This document shows, one piece after another, positions 53,297-61,645 of a DNA stretch of 64,000 nucleotides (positions are counted from its first letter, which is position 1; every line of letters begins with the position of its first letter). Under the pieces are notes generated by a model that ran no database searches, was not told the origin of the DNA, and saw only the letters and a program-made list of their open reading frames with translations. This DNA comes from Curtobacterium poinsettiae (GTDB lineage: Bacteria; Actinomycetota; Actinomycetes; Actinomycetales; Microbacteriaceae), in NCBI RefSeq assembly GCF_025677645.1, contig NZ_CP106879.1, positions 3,100,001 to 3,164,000 of the forward strand, read 5' to 3'. Made by a program: the position numbers and the translations under genes.

Positions 53297-54304
53297 CTAC
53301 GCCGATTCGCGGAGCAGCAACCGGTGTCGCACGGTGCGCTCGACGGCCTCGCCCGAGCGCGGCAGCTCGCCCGCGAGCATGCCGAGCGCCAGGTCGAGGG
53401 CCTGGCCCGCGACCTCGTCGAGGTCGACGGCCAGCGTGGTGAGCGTCGGTGCGACGAGCGTCCCGAGCGGGAGGCCGTCGACGCCGACCACGCGGACGTC
53501 CCCGGGGACGTCGACGCCGGCACGACGGCAGGCCGACAGCACGCCGAGGGCCAGCACGTCATTGAACGCCAGCACCGCGTCCACCCGGCGGTGCTCGGCG
53601 AGGATCCGTTCGGTTCGTTCGGCACCGGCCTCTGCGGTGGGCGCGGCCACGATGACGAGGTCGGGCAGGTACCCGCGACGCCGGAGTGCCGCGGCCATGT
53701 GCTCCCCGCGCTGGCTCGGCACGCCGTCGGCGGCGGCGTCGAGCACGACGGGGTGCTTGACCCCGGTGTCGACGAGGTGGTCGGCGAGGGCCTCGATCGC
53801 GGTGGTCGGGTCGATCCGGACGGCGGCGCGGGTCACCGGCCCGGAGGGGTCGAGCTCGACGACCGGGACCGAGCCGAGCCGTTCGATCCACTCCGGCGCA
53901 CGGGACCCGAGGTAGCCGATCACGACGTCCGTCTGGGCGCCGAGGGACTCCACCATCCGGTCCGAGTCGCTCGCGAGCCCGACGTCGGCGAGCATGACGT
54001 TCCACCCGCGGGCGGCGGCCAGGCCGAGCACCGCGGACGCGAGTGCCGGTGCGTAGGGGTTCCGCAGGTCGTTGACGACGAGCCCGAGCTGATGGTCGCC
54101 ACCCGTGACGAGCCCACGGCCGAACCGTGACGGACGGTAGTCGAGCGCGGCCGCCGCCTGGAGCACGCGGTCCTTGGTCGCCGCGCTGATGCCGGACATG
54201 CCGTTCATCGCGCGGGTGACGGTCTGCCGGGACACCCCGGCGGCCGCGGCGACGTCGATGATCGTCGTGCGGCCGCCCGGGGTCAGGCGCGGAGGTCCAG
54301 CCAT
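53297..54304 (-). CDS. LacI-family transcriptional repressor
   Basis: A 335-residue sugar-responsive regulator. The N-terminal helix-turn-helix is TIIDVAAAAGVSRQTVTRAMNG with hinge helix RDRVLQAAAALDYRPSRFGRGL-like region ending near residue 65; a periplasmic-binding-like effector domain follows (LGLVVNDLRNPY to VVGVDGLPLG). ATG at 54304 overlaps the 3' end of the upstream fusion gene by 22 bp, so it is the second gene of that operon. It probably binds the two GTGAAC-TTCAC palindromes upstream of the operon, giving autoregulation. Confidence 0.92.
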   Translation of the reverse strand: MAGPPRLTPGGRTTIIDVAAAAGVSRQTVTRAMNGMSGISAATKDRVLQAAAALDYRPSRFGRGLVTGGDHQLGLVVNDLRNPYAPALASAVLGLAAARGWNVMLADVGLASDSDRMVESLGAQTDVVIGYLGSRAPEWIERLGSVPVVELDPSGPVTRAAVRIDPTTAIEALADHLVDTGVKHPVVLDAAADGVPSQRGEHMAAALRRRGYLPDLVIVAAPTAEAGAERTERILAEHRRVDAVLAFNDVLALGVLSACRRAGVDVPGDVRVVGVDGLPLGTLVAPTLTTLAVDLDEVAGQALDLALGMLAGELPRSGEAVERTVRHRLLLRESA

Positions 54305-56319
54305 GCCACCTGTTCCGGGGAGAGGTCGACGGAGAGGCCCGTCATGGACGACCGGGCCTCCGCGATCGTACGGGGTCCGAAGAGCGGGAACGTCGGGAAC
54401 GGCTGGTTGAGCACGTACGCCAGGGCGATCGCCGTCGCCGGGACACCGAACTGCTCGCCGAGCTCGCGCGCACGCCGGAGCCGCTCGAAGTTGTCGTCCG
54501 AGTAGTAGCAGCGGACGAGTTCGGCGTCGCTGGTGTCCTCGGGCGTCGCACGGCCGGTGAAGAACCCGCGGGCCTGCGAGGACCACGGCAGCAACGGGAC
54601 CTGACGTTCCTCGAGCCAGGCCTTCGATGCCGCATCGGTCGCGTGTTCGCAGCCGTCCCACGGCACGTCGTACGCCTCGGCGAGACCGAAGTGGTTGCTG
54701 AGCACCTCGAACCCGTGCTTGCCGTTGGCACGCGCGTAGGCGTTCGCCTCGTCGAACCGTGCGGGAGTCCAGTTCGAGCCGCCGTACACGCGGATGCGCC
54801 CGGCTCGGCGGTGCTCGTCGAGGACGTCGACGAACTCCCCCACCGGGACGTCGGGGTTGTCGCGGTGCATCATGTAGATGTCCGCGTAGTCGGTGCCCTG
54901 ACGATCGAGGCTCTCGAGCAGCTGCCGGGTGATCGACTCCGGGTCACAGTGCGGGGTGTGGGCGCCCTTCGTGATGACGACCACGTCCTCGCGGATCCCC
55001 CGGTTCTGGATCCACCTGCCGAGCCGCCCCTCGAGCACACCGCCGCCGTAGATGTACCCGGTGTCGAACACGTTGCCGCCCTGCTCGACGAACAGGTCGA
55101 AGATCGCACTGGCGTGTGCCAGGTCGGGCTGGTTGTCGACACCCATCACCAGGCGGGACATCCGCTTGCCCACGCCCGGCACCTCGCCGGAGCGCATCGG
55201 GTTGCCGTCCTGCACGGCGAGCGGTCGGCCGGACACCGTCGGGATGTCGGCGCTCTCGGCCTCGAAGGGGTAGCGCAGGCCGATCGCCGCGCGCCACCGG
55301 TCGAGCGTGCGGGCGGTGGCGAGGGTCTCGTCGATGGTCATCTGCGCCGCCTCGACCGCCCCGGCCCGCAGGGCGTCGGTGGTGGCGTCGGCTTCTCGGG
55401 CGTAGGGGTGCTCACCCGCGAACGACAGCGAGCGAGGGGGTTCGTCGACGGTGTGGATCTCGATGGTGGGGTCGTCGCCAAGGGTCCACGGGTCCGTGAG
55501 CACGATGCGACCGCGCGAGCCGTACACCGACACGGCGTTGTCGTCCTGCACGAAGACGCCGGTCCGGACCGTCGCCGTGGTCCCGCCCTTGTAGGTGAGC
55601 TGCGCGACCGTCCACTCGTCGACCCCGGTCGGCCCGAGGGTTCCGGTGGCGGTGAGGTCCACGGGCTCGGCGACGGCGACACCGGTGGCGGCCTGCACGA
55701 TCGCGGCGGCCATCGTCACCGGGTACCCGCCGACGTCGAGGATCCCGCCGCCGGCGGTCTCGACGTCGAACAGGCGACCGGTGCGCTCGCCCGTCCGGAA
55801 GGCGAACGAGGCGTCGACGTGGGTCACGTCGCCGATCACGCCGTCGCGGACCAGGTCGAGCAGTGCCGCGGTCTGCGGGTGGAAGCGGTACATGAACGCC
55901 TCGACGAGCGGCAGGCCGGCCTGCCGTGCGGCGTCGGTGAGCGCCATCGCGGTGCCGTGGTTCACGGCGAGCGGCTTCTCGCAGAGGACGGCCTTGCCGG
56001 CCTCGAGGGCGGCGAGGACGAGCCGGGCGTGCCCGGTGTGCACGGTCGACACGTAGACGGCGTCCACGCGCGGGTCGGCGAGGACCTGGTCGTAGGTACC
56101 GGCGGTCACGTCCGCGAACCCGAAACCGGCGGCCTCGTCGGCGAAGACCCGCGCCCGCTCGGCCGACGAACTGCCGGCCGCGACCAGGACGCCCCCGCTG
56201 GCGGGCAGCTGCGAGAGGAAGCGTCGGGCGATGCCGCCGGGGCCGAGGACGGCCCACCCGGGGCGGTCGGTGCTGGTCGAGGTCGGGGTGGTGGCCATGT
56301 TCGCCGTCTGCGCTGACAT
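54283..56319 (-). CDS. Gfo/Idh/MocA dehydrogenase fused to aldo/keto reductase
   Basis: A 678-residue bifunctional oxidoreductase. The N-terminal half has the Rossmann start WAVLGPGGIARRFL near residue 22, the EKP motif VLCEKPLAVNHG near 113 and the C-terminal GFO fold (to about 365). From about 385 it is a complete aldo/keto reductase with Asp and Tyr (FDTGYIYGGG), Lys (VVITKGAHTPH) and His (YMMHRDNPD) of the catalytic tetrad. Both look active. ATG at 56319 follows AAGGATCCG. It heads an operon with a LacI gene, pointing to sugar or polyol derivative turnover. Confidence 0.88.
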   Translation of the reverse strand: MSAQTANMATTPTSTSTDRPGWAVLGPGGIARRFLSQLPASGGVLVAAGSSSAERARVFADEAAGFGFADVTAGTYDQVLADPRVDAVYVSTVHTGHARLVLAALEAGKAVLCEKPLAVNHGTAMALTDAARQAGLPLVEAFMYRFHPQTAALLDLVRDGVIGDVTHVDASFAFRTGERTGRLFDVETAGGGILDVGGYPVTMAAAIVQAATGVAVAEPVDLTATGTLGPTGVDEWTVAQLTYKGGTTATVRTGVFVQDDNAVSVYGSRGRIVLTDPWTLGDDPTIEIHTVDEPPRSLSFAGEHPYAREADATTDALRAGAVEAAQMTIDETLATARTLDRWRAAIGLRYPFEAESADIPTVSGRPLAVQDGNPMRSGEVPGVGKRMSRLVMGVDNQPDLAHASAIFDLFVEQGGNVFDTGYIYGGGVLEGRLGRWIQNRGIREDVVVITKGAHTPHCDPESITRQLLESLDRQGTDYADIYMMHRDNPDVPVGEFVDVLDEHRRAGRIRVYGGSNWTPARFDEANAYARANGKHGFEVLSNHFGLAEAYDVPWDGCEHATDAASKAWLEERQVPLLPWSSQARGFFTGRATPEDTSDAELVRCYYSDDNFERLRRARELGEQFGVPATAIALAYVLNQPFPTFPLFGPRTIAEARSSMTGLSVDLSPEQVAWLDLRA

Positions 56320-56336
56320 GCGGATCCTTGTCGTCT

Positions 56337-56350
56337 CGTGAACCTTCACG
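56337..56350. promoter_or_regulatory. LacI-type operator O1
   Basis: CGTGAACCTTCACG, an imperfect palindrome with one central mismatch, 18 bp upstream of the fusion-gene start. Together with the perfect copy at 56405 it forms a two-site operator 68 bp apart, centre to centre. Confidence 0.75.
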
Positions 56351-56404
56351 GTCGGTTCGAAGCTAGCGGACACCGGAGCAATCGGCAACGGTCCTGCGGT
56401 GATT

Positions 56405-56418
56405 CGTGAACGTTCACG
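56405..56418. promoter_or_regulatory. LacI-type operator O2
   Basis: CGTGAACGTTCACG, a perfect 14-bp palindrome of the kind bound by LacI-family repressors. It lies between the fusion operon and the divergent TetR gene, 45 bp upstream of the TetR -10 box. Confidence 0.8.
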
Positions 56419-56474
56419 GCGGCGATGGACGAGCTGGCGTCCGCTCCCCCGAGAACTGCTCCTAGACTCTCGGC

Positions 56475-57023
56475 ATGGCCAGTGCCCGCGACCGCGTCCT
56501 CGACAGCTTCGTCGCCATCGTGTGCGAGGAGGGCGAGCGTCCTGCCACGCTCGACGCCGTCGCCGCGCGCGCCGGTGTCTCGAAGGGCGGGCTTCTCTAC
56601 CACTTCGGCTCCAAGGCCGCGCTGGTCGAGGGGCTCTGCGAACGGCTGTCGGACCTGTCCGCGATCGACGTCGAGCGGATGCAGGAGGCCGAGGACGGCG
56701 CCGCGCGCTACTTCGTCCGCAACTGCCTGTTCGTCGGCAGCGAGCTGGACCTCGCCCTGCTCGCCGCGAGCCGCCTGCAGCAGGCCGGCTACGAAGAGGC
56801 CGGACGCACCCTCGACGACACCGAGAACGCCTGGCTCGCGACCCTCGTCGACGCCCTCGGCGACGAGCCGACCGCGCAGGCCGTCAAGCTCCTCGGCGAC
56901 GGGCTGTACCACCAGGCCTCGCTCGGAGCTGCGAGCGAGGTGCGGCCGAAGCGGGGCAGCGTCGACATGGAGACCCTGCTCACCGTCGTCGACCGTCTGA
57001 TCGCGACGCGACCCGGAGCGTGA
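56475..57023 (+). CDS. TetR-family transcriptional regulator
   Basis: A 182-residue TetR protein with the helix-turn-helix TLDAVAARAGVSKGGLLYHFGSKAALVEGL at about residues 24-53 (core AGVSKGGLLYHFGSK) and a ligand domain ending near residue 180. ATG at 56475 has TAGACT ending 6 nt upstream and no ribosome binding site, so it is probably leaderless. It is divergent from the Gfo/Idh-AKR operon; the LacI operators in between could affect both promoters. Its own target is unknown; a small membrane protein gene follows at 57089. Confidence 0.88.
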   Translation: MASARDRVLDSFVAIVCEEGERPATLDAVAARAGVSKGGLLYHFGSKAALVEGLCERLSDLSAIDVERMQEAEDGAARYFVRNCLFVGSELDLALLAASRLQQAGYEEAGRTLDDTENAWLATLVDALGDEPTAQAVKLLGDGLYHQASLGAASEVRPKRGSVDMETLLTVVDRLIATRPGA

Positions 57024-57088
57024 ACCGGCACCCCCCGGCTGGGGATAGACTGGGGAACGATCCACTCGTCGACACCCGGAGGTATCCC

Positions 57089-57259
57089 GTGGGCCGCGTC
57101 ATCGCCGCTGTTTTCTCGATCCTGCTGCTGCTGGTGTCGATGTACCTGTTCGGGTTCGCCTTCCAGGTCGAGTCGGGCCAGGCCTTCGTCTTCATGGCTG
57201 GCGTGCTCCTGATGAGCCTCTCCTTCTTCCTGCCGATCCACGTGTTCGGCAAGCGCTAG
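57089..57259 (+). CDS. Small two-helix membrane protein, 56 residues
   Basis: A 56-residue protein with two transmembrane helices (about 4-24, AAVFSILLLLVSMYLFGFAF, and 33-52, FMAGVLLMSLSFFLPIHVF). I do not recognise a named family. GTG at 57089 follows GGAGGTATCCC, a strong ribosome binding site. A TAGACT box at 57046-57051 gives it its own promoter with a leader of about 35 nt, so it is expressed separately from tetR. A perfect terminator follows. Confidence 0.75.
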   Translation: MGRVIAAVFSILLLLVSMYLFGFAFQVESGQAFVFMAGVLLMSLSFFLPIHVFGKR

Positions 57260-57282
57260 CCAGCAAGCGCTGACCAGCGAGC

Positions 57283-57323
57283 GCAGAACGGCCCCGCACC
57301 TCACCGGTGCGGGGCCGTTCTGC
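57283..57323. terminator. Perfect 18-bp terminator hairpin
   Basis: GCAGAACGGCCCCGCACC and GGTGCGGGGCCGTTCTGC surround a 5-nt loop. It lies between the small membrane gene and the convergent ribH. Its GCAGAACGG-type outer arm resembles the terminator at 4408-4442. Confidence 0.85.
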
Positions 57324-57347
57324 GTGGCGCGTCAGGTCACGAGCCGA

Positions 57348-57827
57348 TCAGACCAGGACCCGCAGGGTCCGCAGCGTCACCGCGGTGCTGATCGCCGCGT
57401 GCGCGGCCTCGGCGCCCTTGTCCTCCTTCGAGCCGGGCAGCCCGGCGCGGTCGAGCCCCTGCTGCTCGTCGTCCAGCGTGAGCACACCGAACCCGACGGG
57501 CTTGCCGGTGTCGATCGCGACCTGCGTCAGGCCGCTCGTCGCCGCGCCCGACACGTACTCGAAGTGCGGGGTGCCGCCGCGGATGATGACGCCGAGGGCG
57601 ACCGCCGCGTCGAAACCGGCCTCGAGCGCGGTCTTCGCGACCACGGGCAGCTCGAAGCTGCCGGGCACGGGGATGACGTCGGCCGTCGCACCGAGCCGCT
57701 CGACCTCGCGCTTCGCCCCGGCCAGCAGGCCCGCGGCGATCGTGTCGTGCCACTGTCCGGCGATGATGGCCACCCGGATCCCGGTGCCGTCCACCTGGTC
57801 GCGGTCCGCCGCGCCTGCTCCGCTCAT
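57348..57827 (-). CDS. ribH: 6,7-Dimethyl-8-ribityllumazine synthase
   Basis: Condenses the ribityl-diaminouracil with dihydroxybutanone phosphate to lumazine, the penultimate step of riboflavin synthesis. The 159-residue protein shows [32 protein letters not shown] and the catalytic-histidine region [14 protein letters not shown], all expected. ATG at 57827 overlaps the ribB stop by four bases (ATGA); the longer frame from 57890 is inside ribB. Last gene of the FMN-riboswitch operon ribE-ribB-ribH. Confidence 0.95.
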   Translation of the reverse strand: MSGAGAADRDQVDGTGIRVAIIAGQWHDTIAAGLLAGAKREVERLGATADVIPVPGSFELPVVAKTALEAGFDAAVALGVIIRGGTPHFEYVSGAATSGLTQVAIDTGKPVGFGVLTLDDEQQGLDRAGLPGSKEDKGAEAAHAAISTAVTLRTLRVLV

Positions 57828-58513
57828 CGTGTCGTTCCTTCCGTGGGCGCTGCGGTCGCTGCCGCCGCCCGGTCTGCCGCGTCCAGCCACTCGGCGAGCG
57901 CGGCGATGGTGATGACGGGCACGCCCTCGCGTGCCCCGAGTGCGACGAGCGCCGGCAGCCGCATCATGCTGCCGTCCTCGTCGACGATCTCGCAGATCGC
58001 CGCAGCGGGCCGGAGTCCGGCCGCGGTGACGAGCTCGATCGCTGCTTCGGTGTGCCCGGCGCGCTCACGGACCCCGCCCGGTCGTGCGCGCAGGGGCACC
58101 ACGTGTCCGGGTCGGTGCAGGTCGTCGCGCACCGAGTTCGGGTCGGCGAGGACCCGCAGCGTGCGGGCGCGGTCGTGGGCGCTGATGCCCGTTGTCACGC
58201 CGACGGCCGCGTCGACGGTGACCGTGTAGGCCGTGCCGCGGACGTCCTCGTTGTGCGCCACCATCGGCGGCAGGTCGAGGGCGTCGGCGATCTCGGTGCT
58301 GACCGGCGCGCAGATGAACCCGGACGAGTGCGCCACGGTCCAGGCGATCCACTCCGGCGAGGCGAGCTCGGCGGACAGGATGACGTCGCCCTCGTTCTCG
58401 CGGTCCTCGTCGTCGACGACGATCACCGGGCGACCGGCGGCGATCGACGCGATCGCGGCCTCGATGCTCGACGACCCGAGTGCCTGCGTGGCGGCACCGG
58501 CCTCGGCCACCAT
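57824..58513 (-). CDS. ribB: 3,4-Dihydroxy-2-butanone 4-phosphate synthase (stand-alone RibB)
   Basis: Makes the four-carbon unit for lumazine from ribulose 5-phosphate. The 229-residue protein has [18 protein letters not shown] near residue 33, the metal/substrate block [15 protein letters not shown] near 135, and [24 protein letters not shown], the typical RibB signatures. It ends without a GTP cyclohydrolase II domain, so it is not a fused RibBA as in many actinobacteria. ATG at 58513 overlaps the ribE stop (GTGATG); GTG at 58516 is equally placed. Confidence 0.92.
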   Translation of the reverse strand: MVAEAGAATQALGSSSIEAAIASIAAGRPVIVVDDEDRENEGDVILSAELASPEWIAWTVAHSSGFICAPVSTEIADALDLPPMVAHNEDVRGTAYTVTVDAAVGVTTGISAHDRARTLRVLADPNSVRDDLHRPGHVVPLRARPGGVRERAGHTEAAIELVTAAGLRPAAAICEIVDEDGSMMRLPALVALGAREGVPVITIAALAEWLDAADRAAAATAAPTEGTTR

Positions 58514-59166
58514 CACCGGGCCTCCGATCCGACGGTCTCGAGCGACTGCGCCGCGGCGTCGAGCCGCAGCATGCGGCGGACGTGCCGTGCCAGGACGTCG
58601 GTCTCGACGTTCACCCGGTCGCCCGGTACGCGGAGCCCGAGCGTCGTCGCCTCGAGCGTCTCGGGGATCAGGCTCACCTCGAACCAGGCGGCGTCGGGCG
58701 CGGTGTCCTCGGGCGAGACCGCGCTGACCGTGAGCGAGACGCCGTCGAGCGCGATCGAGCCCTTGTCGACCACGAGCGGGCTGAGCGCCGGCGCGAGCGA
58801 GAACCGCACGCGCCGCCAGCCGTCGCCGTCCGCCGTCTCGAGCACCGTGGCGGTGCCGTCGATGTGGCCCTGCACGATGTGCCCGCCCAGGCGGTCACCC
58901 ACCGAGGCGGCGCGCTCGAGGTTCAGGCGGTCCCCCACCCGGAGCGCGCCGTGTGCGCTCATGTCGAGGGTCTGCTTCATGACGAAGGCCGTGAAGGTCT
59001 CGGGGGTCTGCTCGACGACGGTCAGGCAGACACCACTCGTCGCGATCGAGTCGCCGTGCCGGGCGTCGTGCACGACGACGGGGCCGTGGACGGTGAGCGC
59101 GACGGAGTCGCCCTGCTGCTCGACGGCGGTGACGGTGCCGAGTTCCTCGATGATGCCGGTGAACAC
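58513..59166 (-). CDS. ribE: Riboflavin synthase alpha subunit
   Basis: Dismutates two lumazines to riboflavin. The 217-residue protein consists of two lumazine-binding repeats: [15 protein letters not shown] with [12 protein letters not shown] in the first, and [17 protein letters not shown] with [13 protein letters not shown] in the second. GTG at 59166 follows GAGAGGACACCA; the longer frame to 59214 lies in the leader. The FMN riboswitch begins about 100 bp upstream, so this operon should be shut down by FMN. Confidence 0.95.
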   Translation of the reverse strand: MFTGIIEELGTVTAVEQQGDSVALTVHGPVVVHDARHGDSIATSGVCLTVVEQTPETFTAFVMKQTLDMSAHGALRVGDRLNLERAASVGDRLGGHIVQGHIDGTATVLETADGDGWRRVRFSLAPALSPLVVDKGSIALDGVSLTVSAVSPEDTAPDAAWFEVSLIPETLEATTLGLRVPGDRVNVETDVLARHVRRMLRLDAAAQSLETVGSEAR

Positions 59167-59262
59167 TGGTGTCCTCTCAACGGGACTCCGGGGGCGTTCG
59201 ACGATCGTCGACATCGACGGACGGGTCGCACCCCACGGGTCGCGGGGTCGTCCTGTCCGCCA

Positions 59263-59393
59263 GCGCGCCTCCCATCCGGACTTTCACCGTCGGTCCCGGA
59301 ATCCCACCGGGTCAACCTCTGCCGGGTTCGCACCCGTCATCAGTTCGTGGACTGTCACCACCGGCTCGGAATTCCACCGACCCCGGAGCGCTT
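59263..59393 (-). ncRNA. FMN riboswitch (RFN element)
   Basis: On the minus strand the conserved blocks appear in order: GGTGGAATTCC, GCCGGTGGTGA, AGTCCACGA, CCGGTGGGATTCCGG, GACCGACGGTGAAAGTC and CCGGATGGGAGG, closed by GCGCTCC at 59391 and GGAGGCGC at 59272. These are the RFN signature segments. It precedes ribE, as expected for feedback control by FMN; whether it acts on termination or translation is not decided here. Confidence 0.95.
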
Positions 59394-59499
59394 GCGTAGT
59401 CGGAACGATACCCCAGGCCGCTGACGGCCGCGTCGTTCTGCTCCACCGGCCGTCACGGGGCGTCGCACCCTCGGCGCGCGTGGGCGCATCAGGTGCACC

Positions 59500-59640
59500 G
59501 GCATGTTCCGACAGAGCACTCGTCGATCGACTGGTGTCCTGTCGAACCATGCACGCACATCCGATGCTCGGGCATCTTCCGACGAAGCACGCGTCGATCG
59601 ACCCGCGTTCCGTCGCGGCATGCACACGCATGCTCCGCCG
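59500..59640. repeat. Two imperfect tandem copies of a 71-bp unit
   Basis: GGCATGTTCCGAC at 59500 and GGCATCTTCCGAC at 59571 start two diverged copies, each followed by AGCAC-CGTCGATCGAC and a CATGCAC stretch. The unit lies in the 300-bp gap between the FMN riboswitch and the 3' end of the chaplin-like gene. Both strands carry short open frames but none has a convincing start. The rest of 59394-59695 shows nothing else. Confidence 0.6.
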
Positions 59641-59695
59641 GGCGGCGTGACGACGAGGGGCGCCGCGGGTGCGGCGTCCCTCGTCGTCCTGTCGG

Positions 59696-61558
59696 TCAGT
59701 GCCGGCGACGGAGCACGAGCGTGCCCGCTCCGGCGAGGAGCAGCAGGAGCGCGAACCCGGCCGGCAGGACCGGCGAGCCGGCTCCCGTGTAGGCGAGCTC
59801 CGGCTGGCCGTCACCGGTCGCGGCGGTTGCCGCGACGGTGCCGGCGCTCGTCCGGACCCCGCTGGTGGCAGCGGTGGTGCTGGTCACCACACCCGCCGTG
59901 GAGGCCCGGGTCGGCTCGACCACGCCGACCGCGCCCACCGGGATGGTCGCCGTGCCGGGCGTGGTGCCGGTACCGGTGCCCGTCCCGTCGGTGGGGACGG
60001 TGCCCGGGTCGGTGGCGGGGTCCGTGCCCGGGTCGGTACCCGGGTCCGTACCGGGGTCCGTGCCCGGGTCGGTACCCGGGTCCGTACCGGGATCGGTACC
60101 GGGGTCCGTGCCCGGGTCGGTCCCGGGGTCCGTGCCGGTGCCGGGGGTGGCTCCGGTGCCGTCACCGACGATGCCGATCCCGTTGCCGCCGATGGTGATC
60201 GGCAGGCTGATCACCGGGGTGACCTGGGTGCCGGAGAGCAGGCCGCCGTCGCCGGAGGTCGAACCGCCGGTCGTCGGGGTCGTGGCACCGGTGGCCGGAG
60301 TCGTCGTGCCGCCGGTGCTCGTACCGTCACCGAGGACGCCGATGCCGTTGCCACCGATGGTGATCGGCAGGCTGATCACCGGGGTGACCTGGGTGCCGGA
60401 GAGCAGGCCGCCGTCGCCGGAGGTCGAACCGCCGGTCGTCGGGGTCGTGGCACCGGTGGCCGGAGTCGTCGTGCCGCCGGTGCTCGTGCCGTCACCGAGG
60501 ACGCCGATGCCGTTGCCACCGATCGTCACCGGGACGTCGACGGCCGGGGACACCTGCGTGCCCGAAGCCGTGCCGTCCGAACCCGAGGTCGAACCACCGG
60601 CCGCCGGAGCGGTCCCGGTACCCGTGCCCGCAGCGGGCGCCGTGCCCGTCGCGGCCCCCGTTCCGAGCAGCCCGATGCCGTTGTCCGCCACCGTGACCGG
60701 GATCGAGACGACCGGGGACACCTGCGTGCCCGAGGCCGTGCCGTCCGAACCCGAGGTCGAACCACCGGCCGACGGAGCGGTCCCGGTACCCGTGCCCGCA
60801 GCGGGCGCCGTGCCCGTCGCGGCCCCGTCACCGAGGACGCCGATGCCGTTGCCACCGATCGTCACCGGGACGTCGACCAGGCCGGTCACCTGGGTGCCGG
60901 AGAGCAGTCCGTCGGTGCCCGAGGTCGTGGGCGCCGACGGGGCTTCGGCGGCTGGTGCCGGGGTCGTCGCAGCCGGGGCGGTCGGCGTCGCGGTACCGTC
61001 GCCGAGGACGCCGATCCCGTTGCCGGACACCGTCACGGGGACGGTCACGGCCGGGGTGACCTGGGTGCCGGAACCCGTGCCGTCCTCGCCCGAGGTGCTC
61101 GGAGCGGGAGCAGCAGGCGCCGGATCTGCAGGCGCCGGAGCCGGGGCCGGAGCAGCAGGTGCCGGAGCCGCCGCGGGTGCGGCGGCCGAGACCGCGTCAC
61201 CGGCGACGGCCACGGCGTTGCCGCCGACCGTCACCGGTGCCGTGACGTCCGGCACCACCTGGGTGCCCGAGAGCGTGCCGTCCTGGCCCGAGGTGCTGGG
61301 GGCAGGAGCGGTCGTGGCCGGAGCAGGCACCGGAGCGGCGGTCGTGGACCCGGTCGCCGTCGACACTGCGTCGCCGAGCACGGCGATCGCGTTGCCGCCG
61401 AGGGACACCGGGGCGTCCACAGCGGGGGCCACCTGGGTGCCCGAGACGGTGCCGTCGGCACCGGATGTCGTGGCCGCGTTCGCCGCAGCCGTGCCGCCGA
61501 GCGTGAGCCCGCCGACGAAGAGGGCGAACCAGAGCCCTCTGGAGACGTACTTGTTCAT
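59696..61558 (-). CDS. Multi-repeat chaplin-like surface protein with LAYTG sorting signal
   Basis: A 620-residue secreted protein. A signal peptide ends near residue 28 (TAAANA). Eight chaplin-like repeats follow (SGTQVxPxVxxPVTVxGNGIGVLGD), separated by Ala/Pro/Thr/Gly linkers and without the Cys pair of Streptomyces chaplins. Next come about ten TDPG units near 465-520, a Thr-rich stalk, LAYTG near 590, a hydrophobic helix and RRRH. LAXTG is the class E sortase motif of high-GC actinobacteria, so it should be wall-anchored. ATG at 61558 follows GGGAGTACGACC. Likely role: surface hydrophobicity, adhesion or aggregation. Confidence 0.85.
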   Translation of the reverse strand: MNKYVSRGLWFALFVGGLTLGGTAAANAATTSGADGTVSGTQVAPAVDAPVSLGGNAIAVLGDAVSTATGSTTAAPVPAPATTAPAPSTSGQDGTLSGTQVVPDVTAPVTVGGNAVAVAGDAVSAAAPAAAPAPAAPAPAPAPADPAPAAPAPSTSGEDGTGSGTQVTPAVTVPVTVSGNGIGVLGDGTATPTAPAATTPAPAAEAPSAPTTSGTDGLLSGTQVTGLVDVPVTIGGNGIGVLGDGAATGTAPAAGTGTGTAPSAGGSTSGSDGTASGTQVSPVVSIPVTVADNGIGLLGTGAATGTAPAAGTGTGTAPAAGGSTSGSDGTASGTQVSPAVDVPVTIGGNGIGVLGDGTSTGGTTTPATGATTPTTGGSTSGDGGLLSGTQVTPVISLPITIGGNGIGVLGDGTSTGGTTTPATGATTPTTGGSTSGDGGLLSGTQVTPVISLPITIGGNGIGIVGDGTGATPGTGTDPGTDPGTDPGTDPGTDPGTDPGTDPGTDPGTDPGTDPATDPGTVPTDGTGTGTGTTPGTATIPVGAVGVVEPTRASTAGVVTSTTAATSGVRTSAGTVAATAATGDGQPELAYTGAGSPVLPAGFALLLLLAGAGTLVLRRRH

Positions 61559-61645
61559 GGTCGTACTCCCTGATCGAGATCGTCACCGACCGCGGACGCA
61601 GCCGGGATGTGTGCGTGCCTGCCGTGCCGGACAGGCGCACCGATC

